In this document: positions 1-7,985 of the stretch, in pieces
Numbering within the stretch: position 1 is the first letter of the stretch
Layout of the letters: each line of letters starts with the position of its first letter
Source of the DNA: Planctomycetota bacterium
Lineage (GTDB): Bacteria; Planctomycetota; Planctomycetia; Pirellulales; Pirellulaceae
Assembly (NCBI GenBank): GCA_026692885.1
Contig: JAPLNJ010000839.1
Coordinates: 1 to 26,489 of the forward strand
Reading direction: 5' to 3'
DNA: 26,489 nucleotides
Made by a program: the position numbers and the translations under genes
Notes under the pieces: generated by a model
Database searches by the model: none
Told to the model about the DNA's origin: nothing
Seen by the model: only the letters and a program-made list of their open reading frames with translations

Positions 1-126
1 TGCTAGCGTTTTGCGCAACCTTACGATCAAGGCCCACAGGGCGGGAACACTCCCACCGACTTACGTCGGGAGCTTCTCGGGGGCGATCGCGACACTGCTC
101 GCATTTCGCAACGTTATGATCAAGGC
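1..126. repeat. Fragments of a dispersed repeat (GCGCAAC-GATCAAGGC family)
   Basis: Bases 1-33 match 12773-12805 at 31 of 33 positions. Bases 107-126 repeat the core again and match 12786-12805 exactly over 20 bases. At 12637-12658 the same core appears in inverted orientation. The copy at base 1 is cut by the window edge, so its full extent is unknown. Short open frames here look like chance translations of the repeat and I call no gene. Confidence 0.6.
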
Positions 127-150
127 CTCTGCAGGCAAGCCCCCCGCTAG

Positions 151-174
151 GCATTCTATGACGTCATGGAATGC
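151..174. repeat. 24-bp near-perfect palindrome centred on TGACGTCA
   Basis: Positions 151-174 read almost identically on both strands, with one non-matching pair, around a perfect TGACGTCA core. It lies in gene-free DNA between two repeat elements. It could be part of a repeat or a dimeric protein site. No flanking promoter was recognised. Confidence 0.45.
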
Positions 175-241
175 AAGTAGAGTACCCGGACCCAGAAATG
201 TGCCAAGCCGACCGACCGCAATTGTTGGAGACAACGATTTA

Positions 242-489
242 CTAGCAGCCAACGATATTTTGGCCCCTGCGCGCAAAGCATGAGACTTAGTGGTTCAGCA
301 GAGACGGGGCGTGAGACAAGGGGTCAGACGTACAGATTTCAGTTTTCGCGGGCAGCAGGCTTTCCCTAGGCCTGGGCACACGACCGCGAAAACTGAAATC
401 TGTACGTCTGACCCCAGCTGGCGATCCGTCTCTGCGAAACCGCACCCCATCCTTGACACCGACAGCCCCGAAAACCGTTTGGTGCCAGA
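242..489. mobile_element. ~250-bp palindromic element, copy 1 (MITE/REP-like)
   Basis: This non-coding element has a perfect central inverted repeat: arms 320-351 and 384-415 (32 bp each) around a 32-nt loop. A second nested pair lies at 298-307 and 426-435. The outer ends begin CTAGCA and end with AAACCGTTTGGTGCCAG, and correspond to the ends of the element at 17183-17432. The two elements align over their whole length by eye and keep the same offset (77-78 bp) from the left end to the central palindrome. No transposase is encoded. The GGGGTCAGACG arm end resembles repeats associated with Y1/RAYT transposases, which is an inference. It lies just past the hyf-like operon end and could also act as a transcription terminator. 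Confidence 0.7.
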
Positions 490-550
490 CGCGGAGTAGA
501 GACGCAACACAGGCCGAACGTGTGGTGGGTATCTAGATCGCGACAGCGTC

Positions 551-1321
551 TTAGCGCTGCTCCTCTGCGATTTGCCCCAGCAGACGCAGCAGGCCATCCA
601 GGATGGTCAGGGGATGCGGCGGGCAACCAGGAACCATCAGGTCCACGGGAAGCAACGCTCCACAACCGTTGTGAACTTCCGGATTGCCGACGTAAGGACC
701 GCCGCTGATGGCACACGCCCCGACGGCGATCACCAGCTTCGGAGCGGGAACTGCGGCGTACGTCTCCAGCAGGGCGGTCCGCATATTTTCACTGACGGGA
801 CCGGTCACCACGACGCCGTCGGCATGACGCGGGGAGGCCACGAACTGGATGCCGAACCGGCTCAGGTCAAAGACGACGGTGCTCAGTACGTTGAGGTCGG
901 CCTCGCAGGCGTTACAACCCGCTGCGCTCACCTGACGCAGCTTCAACGACCGGCCAAACAGGCGGCGTGCTTGCTCGTCCAAGGCTGCGGCCAGCGGCAG
1001 CGTCTGGCCTTCCAGGACCAGGTCCTGCCTGCTCCTAGCCGCCAGCCGGTAATCCTGCGTGTAGCGGATGGCTCCCGTGGGGCAGGCTGCCTGGCAATCC
1101 GTGCAGAACAAGCAGCGTCCCAAGTCGAGGCGGAGGCCCGTGTCGGCTCGACGGATCGCATCGGTCGGGCACGACTCCGCACACGCTCGACAGTCGGCCG
1201 GACACTTGGCCAAGTCCAGGACCGGCAATCCGCGAAAACGCTCGGGAAGCGTCGGTGCTTCGGCCGGGTAAGGGATCGTGCGATGTCCCTGCTTGAAGCG
1301 GGCAATGGTAACTCGCAGCAT
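551..1321 (-). CDS. hyfI: Ferredoxin / hydrogenase-type small subunit fusion (HyfH-HyfI-like)
   Basis: This 256-residue protein fuses a dicluster ferredoxin domain (about residues 30-90) to a NuoB/HyfI-type small subunit (about 125-250). It is the electron-transfer arm of the membrane complex, facing the cytoplasm. The first cluster motif is C40-x3-C44-x2-C47-x3-C51-P, one residue longer than the usual CxxCxxCxxxCP at its first step. The second is canonical: C70, C73, C76 and C80. The proximal-cluster ligands are intact: C136-N-A-C139, C203 in VGACA and C233 in PGCPP. The CxxC pair resembles hydrogenases rather than the tandem CC of complex I NuoB. It starts 9 bp after hyfG with an AAGGAAG-type ribosome site and is the last operon gene. 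E. coli Hyf encodes HyfH and HyfI separately, so the fusion is notable. Confidence 0.9.
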   Translation of the reverse strand: MLRVTIARFKQGHRTIPYPAEAPTLPERFRGLPVLDLAKCPADCRACAESCPTDAIRRADTGLRLDLGRCLFCTDCQAACPTGAIRYTQDYRLAARSRQDLVLEGQTLPLAAALDEQARRLFGRSLKLRQVSAAGCNACEADLNVLSTVVFDLSRFGIQFVASPRHADGVVVTGPVSENMRTALLETYAAVPAPKLVIAVGACAISGGPYVGNPEVHNGCGALLPVDLMVPGCPPHPLTILDGLLRLLGQIAEEQR

Positions 1322-1330
1322 GGAGCTTCC

Positions 1331-2863
1331 TTATAAATCAAAGCCGCAGTAGGACAAGTTGAAGCTCTTGTTGCACAGCGGGAAGTCCGAGATCTGTTGA
1401 TCGCGGAGGGCCATGGCAAGCCCGTTCCAGTTGTGAAACGACGGATCGACGATCTTATACCCGGCAAACCGTCCCTGGTCATCGGTCAGGGCGACGTGGC
1501 AGATTTCGCCGCGCCAGCCTTCCACCAGGGACACCGCCAAATGGTTGGGCCGCAGCGGACCAAGTGCCACACGGAGGGGGCCGCCGGGGAACGACAGGAG
1601 TTGTCCGCGAATGAATTCCACCGAACGCTGGATCTCCAGCCAGCGTACGTAGGCCCTGGCGAAGACGTCGCCGGTGGCCCAACTGGAGACGGGAATCTGC
1701 GCAAACCGGAAGACACCCCAGGGGAAGTCCTGCCGCACGTCGCACTCCACACCACAAGCCCGCGCGGCCGGACCGACCAGGCCCAGGGCGAGGCAAACCT
1801 CCTGCGATACGGTTCCCGTTTCCTCGAACCGTGCCTGCACGGAAGCTGAATCCCAGAGCAACTCCGCCGCCACCGTCACGTCCCGCAGGGTGGCCTCCAG
1901 GCGTTCGATAAACTGCGACTTCCGACTTTCGTCCAGATCGAATCCAACGCCGCCGGGACGTACCAAGCCTCGACCAAACCGGCTGCCGCATAGCGAGGCG
2001 GTCAAGTTGAGGAAATCACCGCGGAGCCGGCCACAGTAGGCGGCCGTCGGCAGGAAGGCGACATCGCCGGCCAGGGCTCCCAGGTCGCCCGTGTGGTTGG
2101 CAAGTCGTTCGAGCTCCAGGGCTACGCCACGCAACACTTCCGCCCGGGCCGAAAGATGGCCACTGGCCAGCGCCTCGACGGCCAGACAATAGGCGGTCGC
2201 ATGTCCCACGGACGTGTCTCCCGCCACCGTTTCCAGTGTGTGGATGGCCCGCTTGTGCGGGCCACCTACCAGAGAGCGTTCTACGCCACGATGCTGGTAG
2301 CCGAGGGAGATCTCCAGGTGAAAGACCTGTTCCCCGTGGCACTGGAAGCGAAAATGTCCCGGCTCGATGATCCCAGCATGCACCGGTCCCACCGCGACCT
2401 CGTGAATCTGTTCCCCCTCGACGCGGTAGAAATCCGTCACGCCCACGACGGGACGGGTCCCCTGGGGTCGGCCCCAGGCATCCTGCCCGGGACGATACGA
2501 CGCGTGAAATCTGACGGGCTTGAACCAGGGGTGCCCTTCCGGACGGACGCCATACTGTTCCGCAAGTTCGCGCTCGAACAGATGCACTTGAGGGCAGTCC
2601 GGCGTCATTGCGGGATAGTGGTCCGAGTCCAGCCGGGTCTTCCCGACGTGGACTTGAGCGCGGAGACTATCGGCGATCACCGCGTAGAGTTCCACCCCGT
2701 TCGACGCGGCGTGCACCTGGCCGAACAAGGCGGCGACCCGACCGCCATGCGCAGCGGCCTCGATCACCGCGTGACGAAAGTCGGCCAACGATAGTTCGGG
2801 CACGTCGCGGCCGGGCAGGGCGATCCCGTTCCTGGTACGGGCGAAGCCGAGATTACTGTTCAT
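1331..2863 (-). CDS. hyfG: Hydrogenase-like large subunit lacking Ni ligands (HyfG / NuoC-NuoD fusion)
   Basis: This 510-residue protein has a NuoC-like N-terminal part (around 30-120, with FERELAEQYGVRPEGHPW) followed by a NuoD/HyfG large-subunit domain (about 155-510) that keeps GPVHAGIIEPGHFRF. In NiFe hydrogenases the first nickel motif is E-R-x-C-G-x-C-x3-H. Here the equivalent segment is ETVAGDTSVGH (211-221), so the cysteines become A214 and T217 while H221 stays. The second motif, DPCxxC near the C-terminus, reads DPSFHN (473-478), so those cysteines become S475 and N478. The protein cannot hold a normal NiFe site. The subunit is expected to sit on the small subunit and couple redox chemistry to the membrane arm. 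Substrate unknown; a quinone-type role as in NuoD is possible. Its start overlaps the hyfF stop by 4 bp. Confidence 0.92.
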   Translation of the reverse strand: MNSNLGFARTRNGIALPGRDVPELSLADFRHAVIEAAAHGGRVAALFGQVHAASNGVELYAVIADSLRAQVHVGKTRLDSDHYPAMTPDCPQVHLFERELAEQYGVRPEGHPWFKPVRFHASYRPGQDAWGRPQGTRPVVGVTDFYRVEGEQIHEVAVGPVHAGIIEPGHFRFQCHGEQVFHLEISLGYQHRGVERSLVGGPHKRAIHTLETVAGDTSVGHATAYCLAVEALASGHLSARAEVLRGVALELERLANHTGDLGALAGDVAFLPTAAYCGRLRGDFLNLTASLCGSRFGRGLVRPGGVGFDLDESRKSQFIERLEATLRDVTVAAELLWDSASVQARFEETGTVSQEVCLALGLVGPAARACGVECDVRQDFPWGVFRFAQIPVSSWATGDVFARAYVRWLEIQRSVEFIRGQLLSFPGGPLRVALGPLRPNHLAVSLVEGWRGEICHVALTDDQGRFAGYKIVDPSFHNWNGLAMALRDQQISDFPLCNKSFNLSYCGFDL

Positions 2864-4299
2864 CGCGGATCCTCCAGAAACTTGGCGGCCTCTCGCAAGA
2901 GGGTCTCCAGCGGCGGTGGGATGCAGAGTCCTAGCAGTAGCACCAGCAGCAGGCTGACCAGGATCGGCGCCACTGTGGCGAACGTCTCACGGTAACTGGT
3001 CGGCAGCGTTGACTCGGGCGGCGTGCCTTGAACCACGGCCAGCACGGTCGCTCCCATGCCGATGAACACCGCCGCCAGCAGCACCAGGAACAACCCGCCG
3101 GCGAAATAATGTCCGCCGCCGAAAGTGGCACTGATGATCGTGAATTCGCTGACGAACGGACCGAACGGAGGCGCGCCGGTGATGGCGAGAAAGCCGGCCA
3201 GGAACAGCGCTCCGGAGATCGGCACGCGGCCCAGAGCGCCGCGGACCTGATCCGTCAGTTTGCTGCCGTAAGCACGGTGAATGTTGCCCGCCGACAGGAA
3301 CAGCACCGCCTTGGTGAGCCCGTTGTTGAGCAAGTGCAGCAAGGCTCCGTAGGCGGCCAGTCCCCCGATGCCGACACCCAGCACGAGGATGCCCATGTGC
3401 TCGACGCTGGAGTAGGCGAGCATCCGCTTGAAATCGCGTTGCCGGACCATGAAGATGGCCGCACAGGCCATCGACAGCAAGCCCATAAAGATCATCAGTT
3501 CGCGGGCGAAACCGGCTTCCGAACTGGCGCGGATGATTTGATACACGCGCAGGATGGCCAGGAAAGCGCAGCTGGTGATGCCGCCCGCCAACAGCGTGCC
3601 GACGACTCCCGGCGCCTCACCGTAAGCATCCGGTTTCCAGGTGTGCATAGGTGCCAAGCCCATCTTGGTCCCGTAGCCGATGAACAGCAGCACGAACGCC
3701 GCGTGGAGCCAGGGGGCTGACAATCGCGGCGCCTCGCGCACCAGTTCGTCAAAGAACAGTGTCGATGGCAGGCCGCCTTGCAGGGCCGAGTAGGCCAGGA
3801 AGAAAGACCCGAGCAGGGCCAGGGCAATCCCCACGGATCCGATCAGCAGGTATTTCCAGGTGGCCTCCAGCGAACGCACGTTGCGGTTGAAGTACAACAG
3901 CGGAGCACTGGCCAGCGTGGTGGCTTCCATCCCGACCCACATGAGACCCAAGTGATGCGACAGGCAGACCAGCGTCATCGTCGCCGCCACCGCGAACAGA
4001 CAGGCACAAAACACGCGGTTCGTACGTTCCGAACGCAGCGGCAAGTAGCCCGAGGCATACCACGCGCAGAGCAGGAACAGCAGGCCCTGGAAACCCAGGA
4101 CAACTTTGTCGAGAGCGTCCAGAAAGAGCCAGCCGCGCAGGCCCGTTACCGGTGGTGGCGACTCGAACACGGCGTACAGCACGAGGCCCAGATGGACCAC
4201 GGCGCCCAGCGGCAGCAGTTTGGGCCGCCACCGATTCGAAGGCACGGCCAACGCGACCGCCGCCATCGTCAAGGGAAACAAGAGCAGCAAGTATGCCAT
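2860..4299 (-). CDS. hyfF: HyfF/NuoN-like proton-translocating membrane subunit
   Basis: This 479-residue, strongly hydrophobic protein of the Proton_antipo_M (Mrp/NuoL/M/N) family is predicted to have about 14 membrane helices. The conserved core is visible, including VRQRDFKRMLAYSSVEHMG, where lysine and histidine of the internal proton channel are expected, and the segment around GYGTKMGLAPMHTWKPDAY. The length fits HyfF better than the longer NuoL. It starts 3 bp after hyfE and its stop overlaps the hyfG start in an ATGA arrangement, so translation is coupled. It should form one ion-translocating unit of the membrane arm. Whether it moves protons or sodium cannot be told from sequence. 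Confidence 0.9.
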   Translation of the reverse strand: MAYLLLLFPLTMAAVALAVPSNRWRPKLLPLGAVVHLGLVLYAVFESPPPVTGLRGWLFLDALDKVVLGFQGLLFLLCAWYASGYLPLRSERTNRVFCACLFAVAATMTLVCLSHHLGLMWVGMEATTLASAPLLYFNRNVRSLEATWKYLLIGSVGIALALLGSFFLAYSALQGGLPSTLFFDELVREAPRLSAPWLHAAFVLLFIGYGTKMGLAPMHTWKPDAYGEAPGVVGTLLAGGITSCAFLAILRVYQIIRASSEAGFARELMIFMGLLSMACAAIFMVRQRDFKRMLAYSSVEHMGILVLGVGIGGLAAYGALLHLLNNGLTKAVLFLSAGNIHRAYGSKLTDQVRGALGRVPISGALFLAGFLAITGAPPFGPFVSEFTIISATFGGGHYFAGGLFLVLLAAVFIGMGATVLAVVQGTPPESTLPTSYRETFATVAPILVSLLLVLLLGLCIPPPLETLLREAAKFLEDPR

Positions 4300-4302
4300 G
4301 AT

Positions 4303-4965
4303 CTATTCCTGCACCTCCGTGAGCTGCTCTCTTAATTCGGTGAGATGTGCGGTGCTGATGGAAGCGAACGACCGGCTGATCTGATGGATGATGATGCCCA
4401 TCACGAACACGCCGGTGAACAAGTCCAGCAACACGCCGATCTCGACGAGGAACGGCACCGCCTCCAGGAGGAGCAGTCCGAACAGGAAGATGCCGTTCTC
4501 GAGCACCAAGTACCCGAGCACTTGGGTAATCGCTTTTCTGCGGGTGGTGAGCAGCAAGAAGCCAGTCCACACCGTAGCCAGTGAGGCGGGAACAATCAGT
4601 AGACCGGCGTGTTCATCGGCGACGGGCAAGGCGAAGGAGAACACGAGCGCCAAGCCGGTGCCGATCGCCCCCAAGAACAGCGATGCCATGTAACCCACGT
4701 ACGGCGAGACCTCGTGCTGGATGTTGGCTTCCCGCATCGCTCGCACCAGCAGTCGAGGAATCACAAATCCCTTGAGAGCCACCGTTACCATGACCAACAG
4801 CAGGCCGCGAATGCCGGATCCCGTATGGACCACCAAGGGGGCCAGTCCCAGGAGCATCCCCTGCAAGGCGACCGCGTTGATGACGGCTCGGATACGACTG
4901 ACACCCAAGGCGTAGAAGTTGAGCGCCAGTGTCAGGATCAGCAGGGGATCGAGAATTTGTGCCAT
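4303..4965 (-). CDS. hyfE: HyfE/NuoK-like small membrane subunit
   Basis: This 220-residue membrane protein has about six or seven predicted helices. Its length matches HyfE (about 216 residues) and is about twice that of NuoK. A NuoK-like core sits in the C-terminal half (around VLGYLVLENGIFLFGLLL), with a glutamate inside a helix as in NuoK. It lies between hyfC (3-bp gap) and hyfF (3-bp gap) on the same strand, the usual Hyf order. The predicted role is the linker between the HyfC-type anchor and the antiporter-like subunits. Confidence 0.88.
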   Translation of the reverse strand: MAQILDPLLILTLALNFYALGVSRIRAVINAVALQGMLLGLAPLVVHTGSGIRGLLLVMVTVALKGFVIPRLLVRAMREANIQHEVSPYVGYMASLFLGAIGTGLALVFSFALPVADEHAGLLIVPASLATVWTGFLLLTTRRKAITQVLGYLVLENGIFLFGLLLLEAVPFLVEIGVLLDLFTGVFVMGIIIHQISRSFASISTAHLTELREQLTEVQE

Positions 4966-4968
4966 GGG

Positions 4969-5886
4969 TTACCTTGCGATCAAGACCAGGCCGAACGCGG
5001 ATAACAAACAGGCCGCGACCAGTAACGTTGGAATGTGCGTCAACCGCAGACGGGCCATCGTGGATTCCACCACGCCAATCACAACGGCCACCAGCAGCAG
5101 GCCGACCAGGAAGATCGGCCAGTCGAGCCAAGCCGATCCCGCGCCCATCGGCAGCACCAGGCGGAGGACCAAGGCTGCGAAGGCGAACAGCTTGAGCGCC
5201 GCGCCATACAGAATCATTCCGAACGCCGGTCCGCTATGGTCGAGCACCATCACCTCGTGGATCATCGTCAGCTCCAGGTGCGTATTGGGGTCGTCAAACG
5301 GAACCCGGCAGTTCTCGACCAGCAGGACGATGAACCAGCTCAAGAGCACTAGGGCCAGCGATGCGCCGGCGGTGGTCCAGTGGGCTGTCAGCGAGTCCCC
5401 GAGCAGCACGGCCAATTGCAGGGAGCCGGAGAGCTTCGCCAGCACCAACAGGCCGAGAAATAGGGCGGGCTCGGCCAGACAAGCGAAGGTAACTTCGCGG
5501 GCGGCCCCCATGCCCTCGAAGGCGGAGCCCGTGTCCAAAGCGGCGATGGCGGTGAAGAACCGGCCTAGTCCGAACAGATAGGCCAGCAGAATCAGGTCGC
5601 CGGTGAACGAGATGGGAGCGAACGAACTTCCGAGTGGAATCAGCAGCAGCGCCGTCAGCGCCGTCGCTAAGCCCACCACCGGGCCCGCCTGGAAGACCCA
5701 CGTCGTGGTCTGGCTGATCACGGAGCCCTTCCGGAATAGCTTGAGCAGATCCCAGTAGGGCTGCCACAACGGCGGCCCGACCCGGCCCGCAAACACGGCC
5801 TTCGTCTTCCCGATCACACCCAGCAGCAAGGGCGGGAATACGAGCGCGATCAGAATGTGCAACGCCGCAGTGACGAACGCTTCCAT
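4969..5886 (-). CDS. hyfC: HyfC/NuoH-like membrane anchor subunit
   Basis: This 305-residue protein is of the NADH dehydrogenase subunit 1 family, which anchors the hydrophilic arm and forms the entry of the quinone-like cavity. HyfC hallmarks include GKTKAVFAGRVGPPLWQPYW near the N-terminus, then DLLKLFRKGS, and a C-terminal-half segment containing PNTHLELTMIHEVMVLDHSG. About eight membrane helices are expected. An upstream in-frame extension to 6351 exists, but I chose the ATG at 5886 because it matches the family start and has GAGGGAG just upstream. A 119-bp gap with a hairpin separates it from hyfB copy 2, the only sizeable gap inside the operon. Confidence 0.92.
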   Translation of the reverse strand: MEAFVTAALHILIALVFPPLLLGVIGKTKAVFAGRVGPPLWQPYWDLLKLFRKGSVISQTTTWVFQAGPVVGLATALTALLLIPLGSSFAPISFTGDLILLAYLFGLGRFFTAIAALDTGSAFEGMGAAREVTFACLAEPALFLGLLVLAKLSGSLQLAVLLGDSLTAHWTTAGASLALVLLSWFIVLLVENCRVPFDDPNTHLELTMIHEVMVLDHSGPAFGMILYGAALKLFAFAALVLRLVLPMGAGSAWLDWPIFLVGLLLVAVVIGVVESTMARLRLTHIPTLLVAACLLSAFGLVLIAR

Positions 5887-5957
5887 GATCTCCCTCTTCG
5901 CCTTCGGCACGGCCGAAAAACAACTTCGGCTTTCGCCCCTTTCGCCCCTCACCCCAA

Positions 5958-5985
5958 CCCTCTCCCCGGAGTACCGGTGCGAGGG
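5958..5985. repeat. Hairpin in the gap between hyfB copy 2 and hyfC
   Basis: Arms 5958-5969 and 5974-5985 match at 10 of 12 positions around an AGTA loop. The flanking CTCACCCCAACCCTCTCCCC text looks like a dispersed repeat. It could stabilise or attenuate the operon mRNA. There is no T-run, so a strong intrinsic terminator is unlikely. Confidence 0.4.
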
Positions 5986-6005
5986 AGTTATTTTTCGTCC
6001 GTGCT

Positions 6006-7985
6006 TCACCACCAGAACAACAGCACCAGCAAGGTCAGCACGATGTACAACAAGTACGCTTGAATACTGCCTTGTTGGAATACGCGAAACCAACCACATA
6101 ACCAGGCAGTCCATCGGATCGCGGGCAGTATCCCTTCCTCCAGCACTACGTCCGGGACATCGCTGTGAAAGGTCGTCGGCCCCGGGAACAGCGGCAGGTC
6201 CGCGGGCTGCCGTCGTTGGGGCCGCAAGGCCCAGGCGAACAGCGCCACCAGCATCTGCGCGAAGGAGGATGAGGTGTATTGCATGCGTGCGGTCGGAAGC
6301 ACGTAGCCGCAGCCCCAGGTCGGACCCGTGGTCACCGTTCCCCGACCGCACCGGCTCCTCAGCAGGACGCTGGTAAGCGCCGTAACGGCGAGGAGGAGTA
6401 ACCCCATCACGCTAATCCAACCCAACGGAGCGTACGCGGTCAATTGGACTTCGGCTGCAGGCAACTCGGCCGCCCAAGCCTGGACCGCCTGCGTCAGCAG
6501 CGGAGCCACCAGGCCAGGCGCCAGCCCAATCGCCAAACAGCACGCCACGAGCACTCCCATGGACCCGACCATCGACAAGCCTGACTCTCGGGCTTCGGCC
6601 GCAGGTCGCGAGCGGGGTGTTCCCAGAAAGACCACCCCGAAGACTTTCACGAAACAAGCGACGGCGAGCGCACCAATCAAGGCCAGAGCCGGAGCGGCAA
6701 AGGCGGCTCCGACGAACGTGGGTCCCGCTTCCAGGCCCAGCGTGCGGAACAGGCCGAGATACACCAAGAATTCACTCACAAATCCGTTCAGCGGCGGCAG
6801 GCCACAGATGGCGACAGCGCCCACGAGAAAACAGATCGCGGTGTGCGGCATCTGCTTGGCCAAACCACCCAGGTGGTCGATGTCTCGGGTGTGCGTGGCA
6901 TGGATGACCGAACCAGCGCCGAAGAACAGCAGGGATTTGAAGAAGGCATGGTTCCAGACGTGGAGCAGGGCTCCGGCCAGTCCCAGGACGATCCAATCGA
7001 CACGCCCCAGCGAGCGCCCGGCCAGCGCCAATCCGAGGCCCATGACGATAATGCCGATGTTCTCGATGCTGTGGTACGCCAGCAGCCGCTTGAGGTCATG
7101 CTGCCCAATCGCGTAGGCGACCCCCAACACTCCCGAGACCGCGCCCAAGGCCAGCAGGCTGCCGCCCCAAACCAGCGGTGGATTCGGCAAGAACGAGGTC
7201 ACCCGGACCAGGCCATAAATTCCCATCTTGATGACGACGCCGGACATCATGGCCGACACGTGACTTGGCGCCATCGCATGCGCTCCCGGCAGCCAGACGT
7301 GCAGTGGCATCACGCCGGCCTTCAGGCCAAACCCGGCCGCGCAGAGTACGAACACCGCCGTAGCCAGCGGGGGACTGATCTCATCCGCGTGCAACGGCCG
7401 CAAATGGAACGAGCCGCTGGCGGACGCGAACAACGCAAAGAGTGCAAACAGGCTGAGCGTGGAGAAATGCGTGGCCCCCAAGTAGATCCAGCCGGCGCGT
7501 CGCACTTGCGGGTCTTGGTCCTCGGTCGTCACGAGGAAGAAATTCGCCAGGGCCATGATCTCCCAGCCAACCAGGAACAGCAAACCGTTGCGTGCCAGCA
7601 ACATCAGGGCCATCGCGGCCGGGAGCAGGCCGTAAAACAACCGCAGTTTTCGCCCGTTTTCCGGATGCTCCGTCTGCTTCCAGTAGCTCAGGCCGAAGAT
7701 CGATCCCAGGGCCGCGATCAGAAACACCGGCACCAGGAACAGGGCCGAGAGTCCATCCATCTGGACCCGAAACTCGCCCCCGGGTATGGGCCACGGCCAG
7801 AGTATTTCGGCGCTGTTCGCCCCCCACCAGTAGGCCGCCACACCTGTTAAGCCCAGCCCGCAGCCGGCGACTAGGATGGCCGTGGAAAGCCCTTGCCCCA
7901 CGCAAGTCGAGCGGGCGCACAAGAGCCCCGGTACACCACTGACGGCGCAGACGAACAGGCCGAGGAGGACTAGCTCTTCGCTCAT
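6006..7985 (-). CDS. hyfB: HyfB/NuoL-like antiporter subunit, copy 2
   Basis: This 659-residue polytopic protein of the Proton_antipo_M family is about the size of HyfB (672). The core shows GLKAGVMPLHVWLPGAHAMA, then PSHVSAMMSGVVIKMGIYGL, then GQHDLKRLLAYHSIENIGII. The lysines and histidines of the half-channels are kept. Sixteen or so membrane helices are likely. I prefer the ATG at 7985 over the one at 8000: it forms an ATGA overlap with the preceding stop (7982-7984) and has GGAGG about 9 bases upstream. It is clearly a paralogue of the gene before it. Two HyfB-type genes in a row suggest a longer ion-pumping arm, or that one replaces HyfD. Confidence 0.9.
   Translation of the reverse strand: MSEELVLLGLFVCAVSGVPGLLCARSTCVGQGLSTAILVAGCGLGLTGVAAYWWGANSAEILWPWPIPGGEFRVQMDGLSALFLVPVFLIAALGSIFGLSYWKQTEHPENGRKLRLFYGLLPAAMALMLLARNGLLFLVGWEIMALANFFLVTTEDQDPQVRRAGWIYLGATHFSTLSLFALFALFASASGSFHLRPLHADEISPPLATAVFVLCAAGFGLKAGVMPLHVWLPGAHAMAPSHVSAMMSGVVIKMGIYGLVRVTSFLPNPPLVWGGSLLALGAVSGVLGVAYAIGQHDLKRLLAYHSIENIGIIVMGLGLALAGRSLGRVDWIVLGLAGALLHVWNHAFFKSLLFFGAGSVIHATHTRDIDHLGGLAKQMPHTAICFLVGAVAICGLPPLNGFVSEFLVYLGLFRTLGLEAGPTFVGAAFAAPALALIGALAVACFVKVFGVVFLGTPRSRPAAEARESGLSMVGSMGVLVACCLAIGLAPGLVAPLLTQAVQAWAAELPAAEVQLTAYAPLGWISVMGLLLLAVTALTSVLLRSRCGRGTVTTGPTWGCGYVLPTARMQYTSSSFAQMLVALFAWALRPQRRQPADLPLFPGPTTFHSDVPDVVLEEGILPAIRWTAWLCGWFRVFQQGSIQAYLLYIVLTLLVLLFWW

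Noticed and set aside
11..499. Short ORFs at the left edge
   Set aside because: They translate repeats and palindromes and have no ribosome sites or protein-like composition.
572..1336. Long plus-strand open frame of 254 residues
   Set aside because: It is the complement of the ferredoxin-HyfI gene, whose cysteine motifs prove the minus strand is coding.
1331..2863. An active NiFe hydrogenase catalytic subunit
   Set aside because: All four cysteine ligands of the NiFe site are replaced (A214, T217, S475, N478), so only the fold is retained.
3028..3720. Plus-strand open frames over the hyfF and hyfE genes
   Set aside because: They are polar, Q/H/R-rich shadows of hydrophobic membrane proteins on the other strand.
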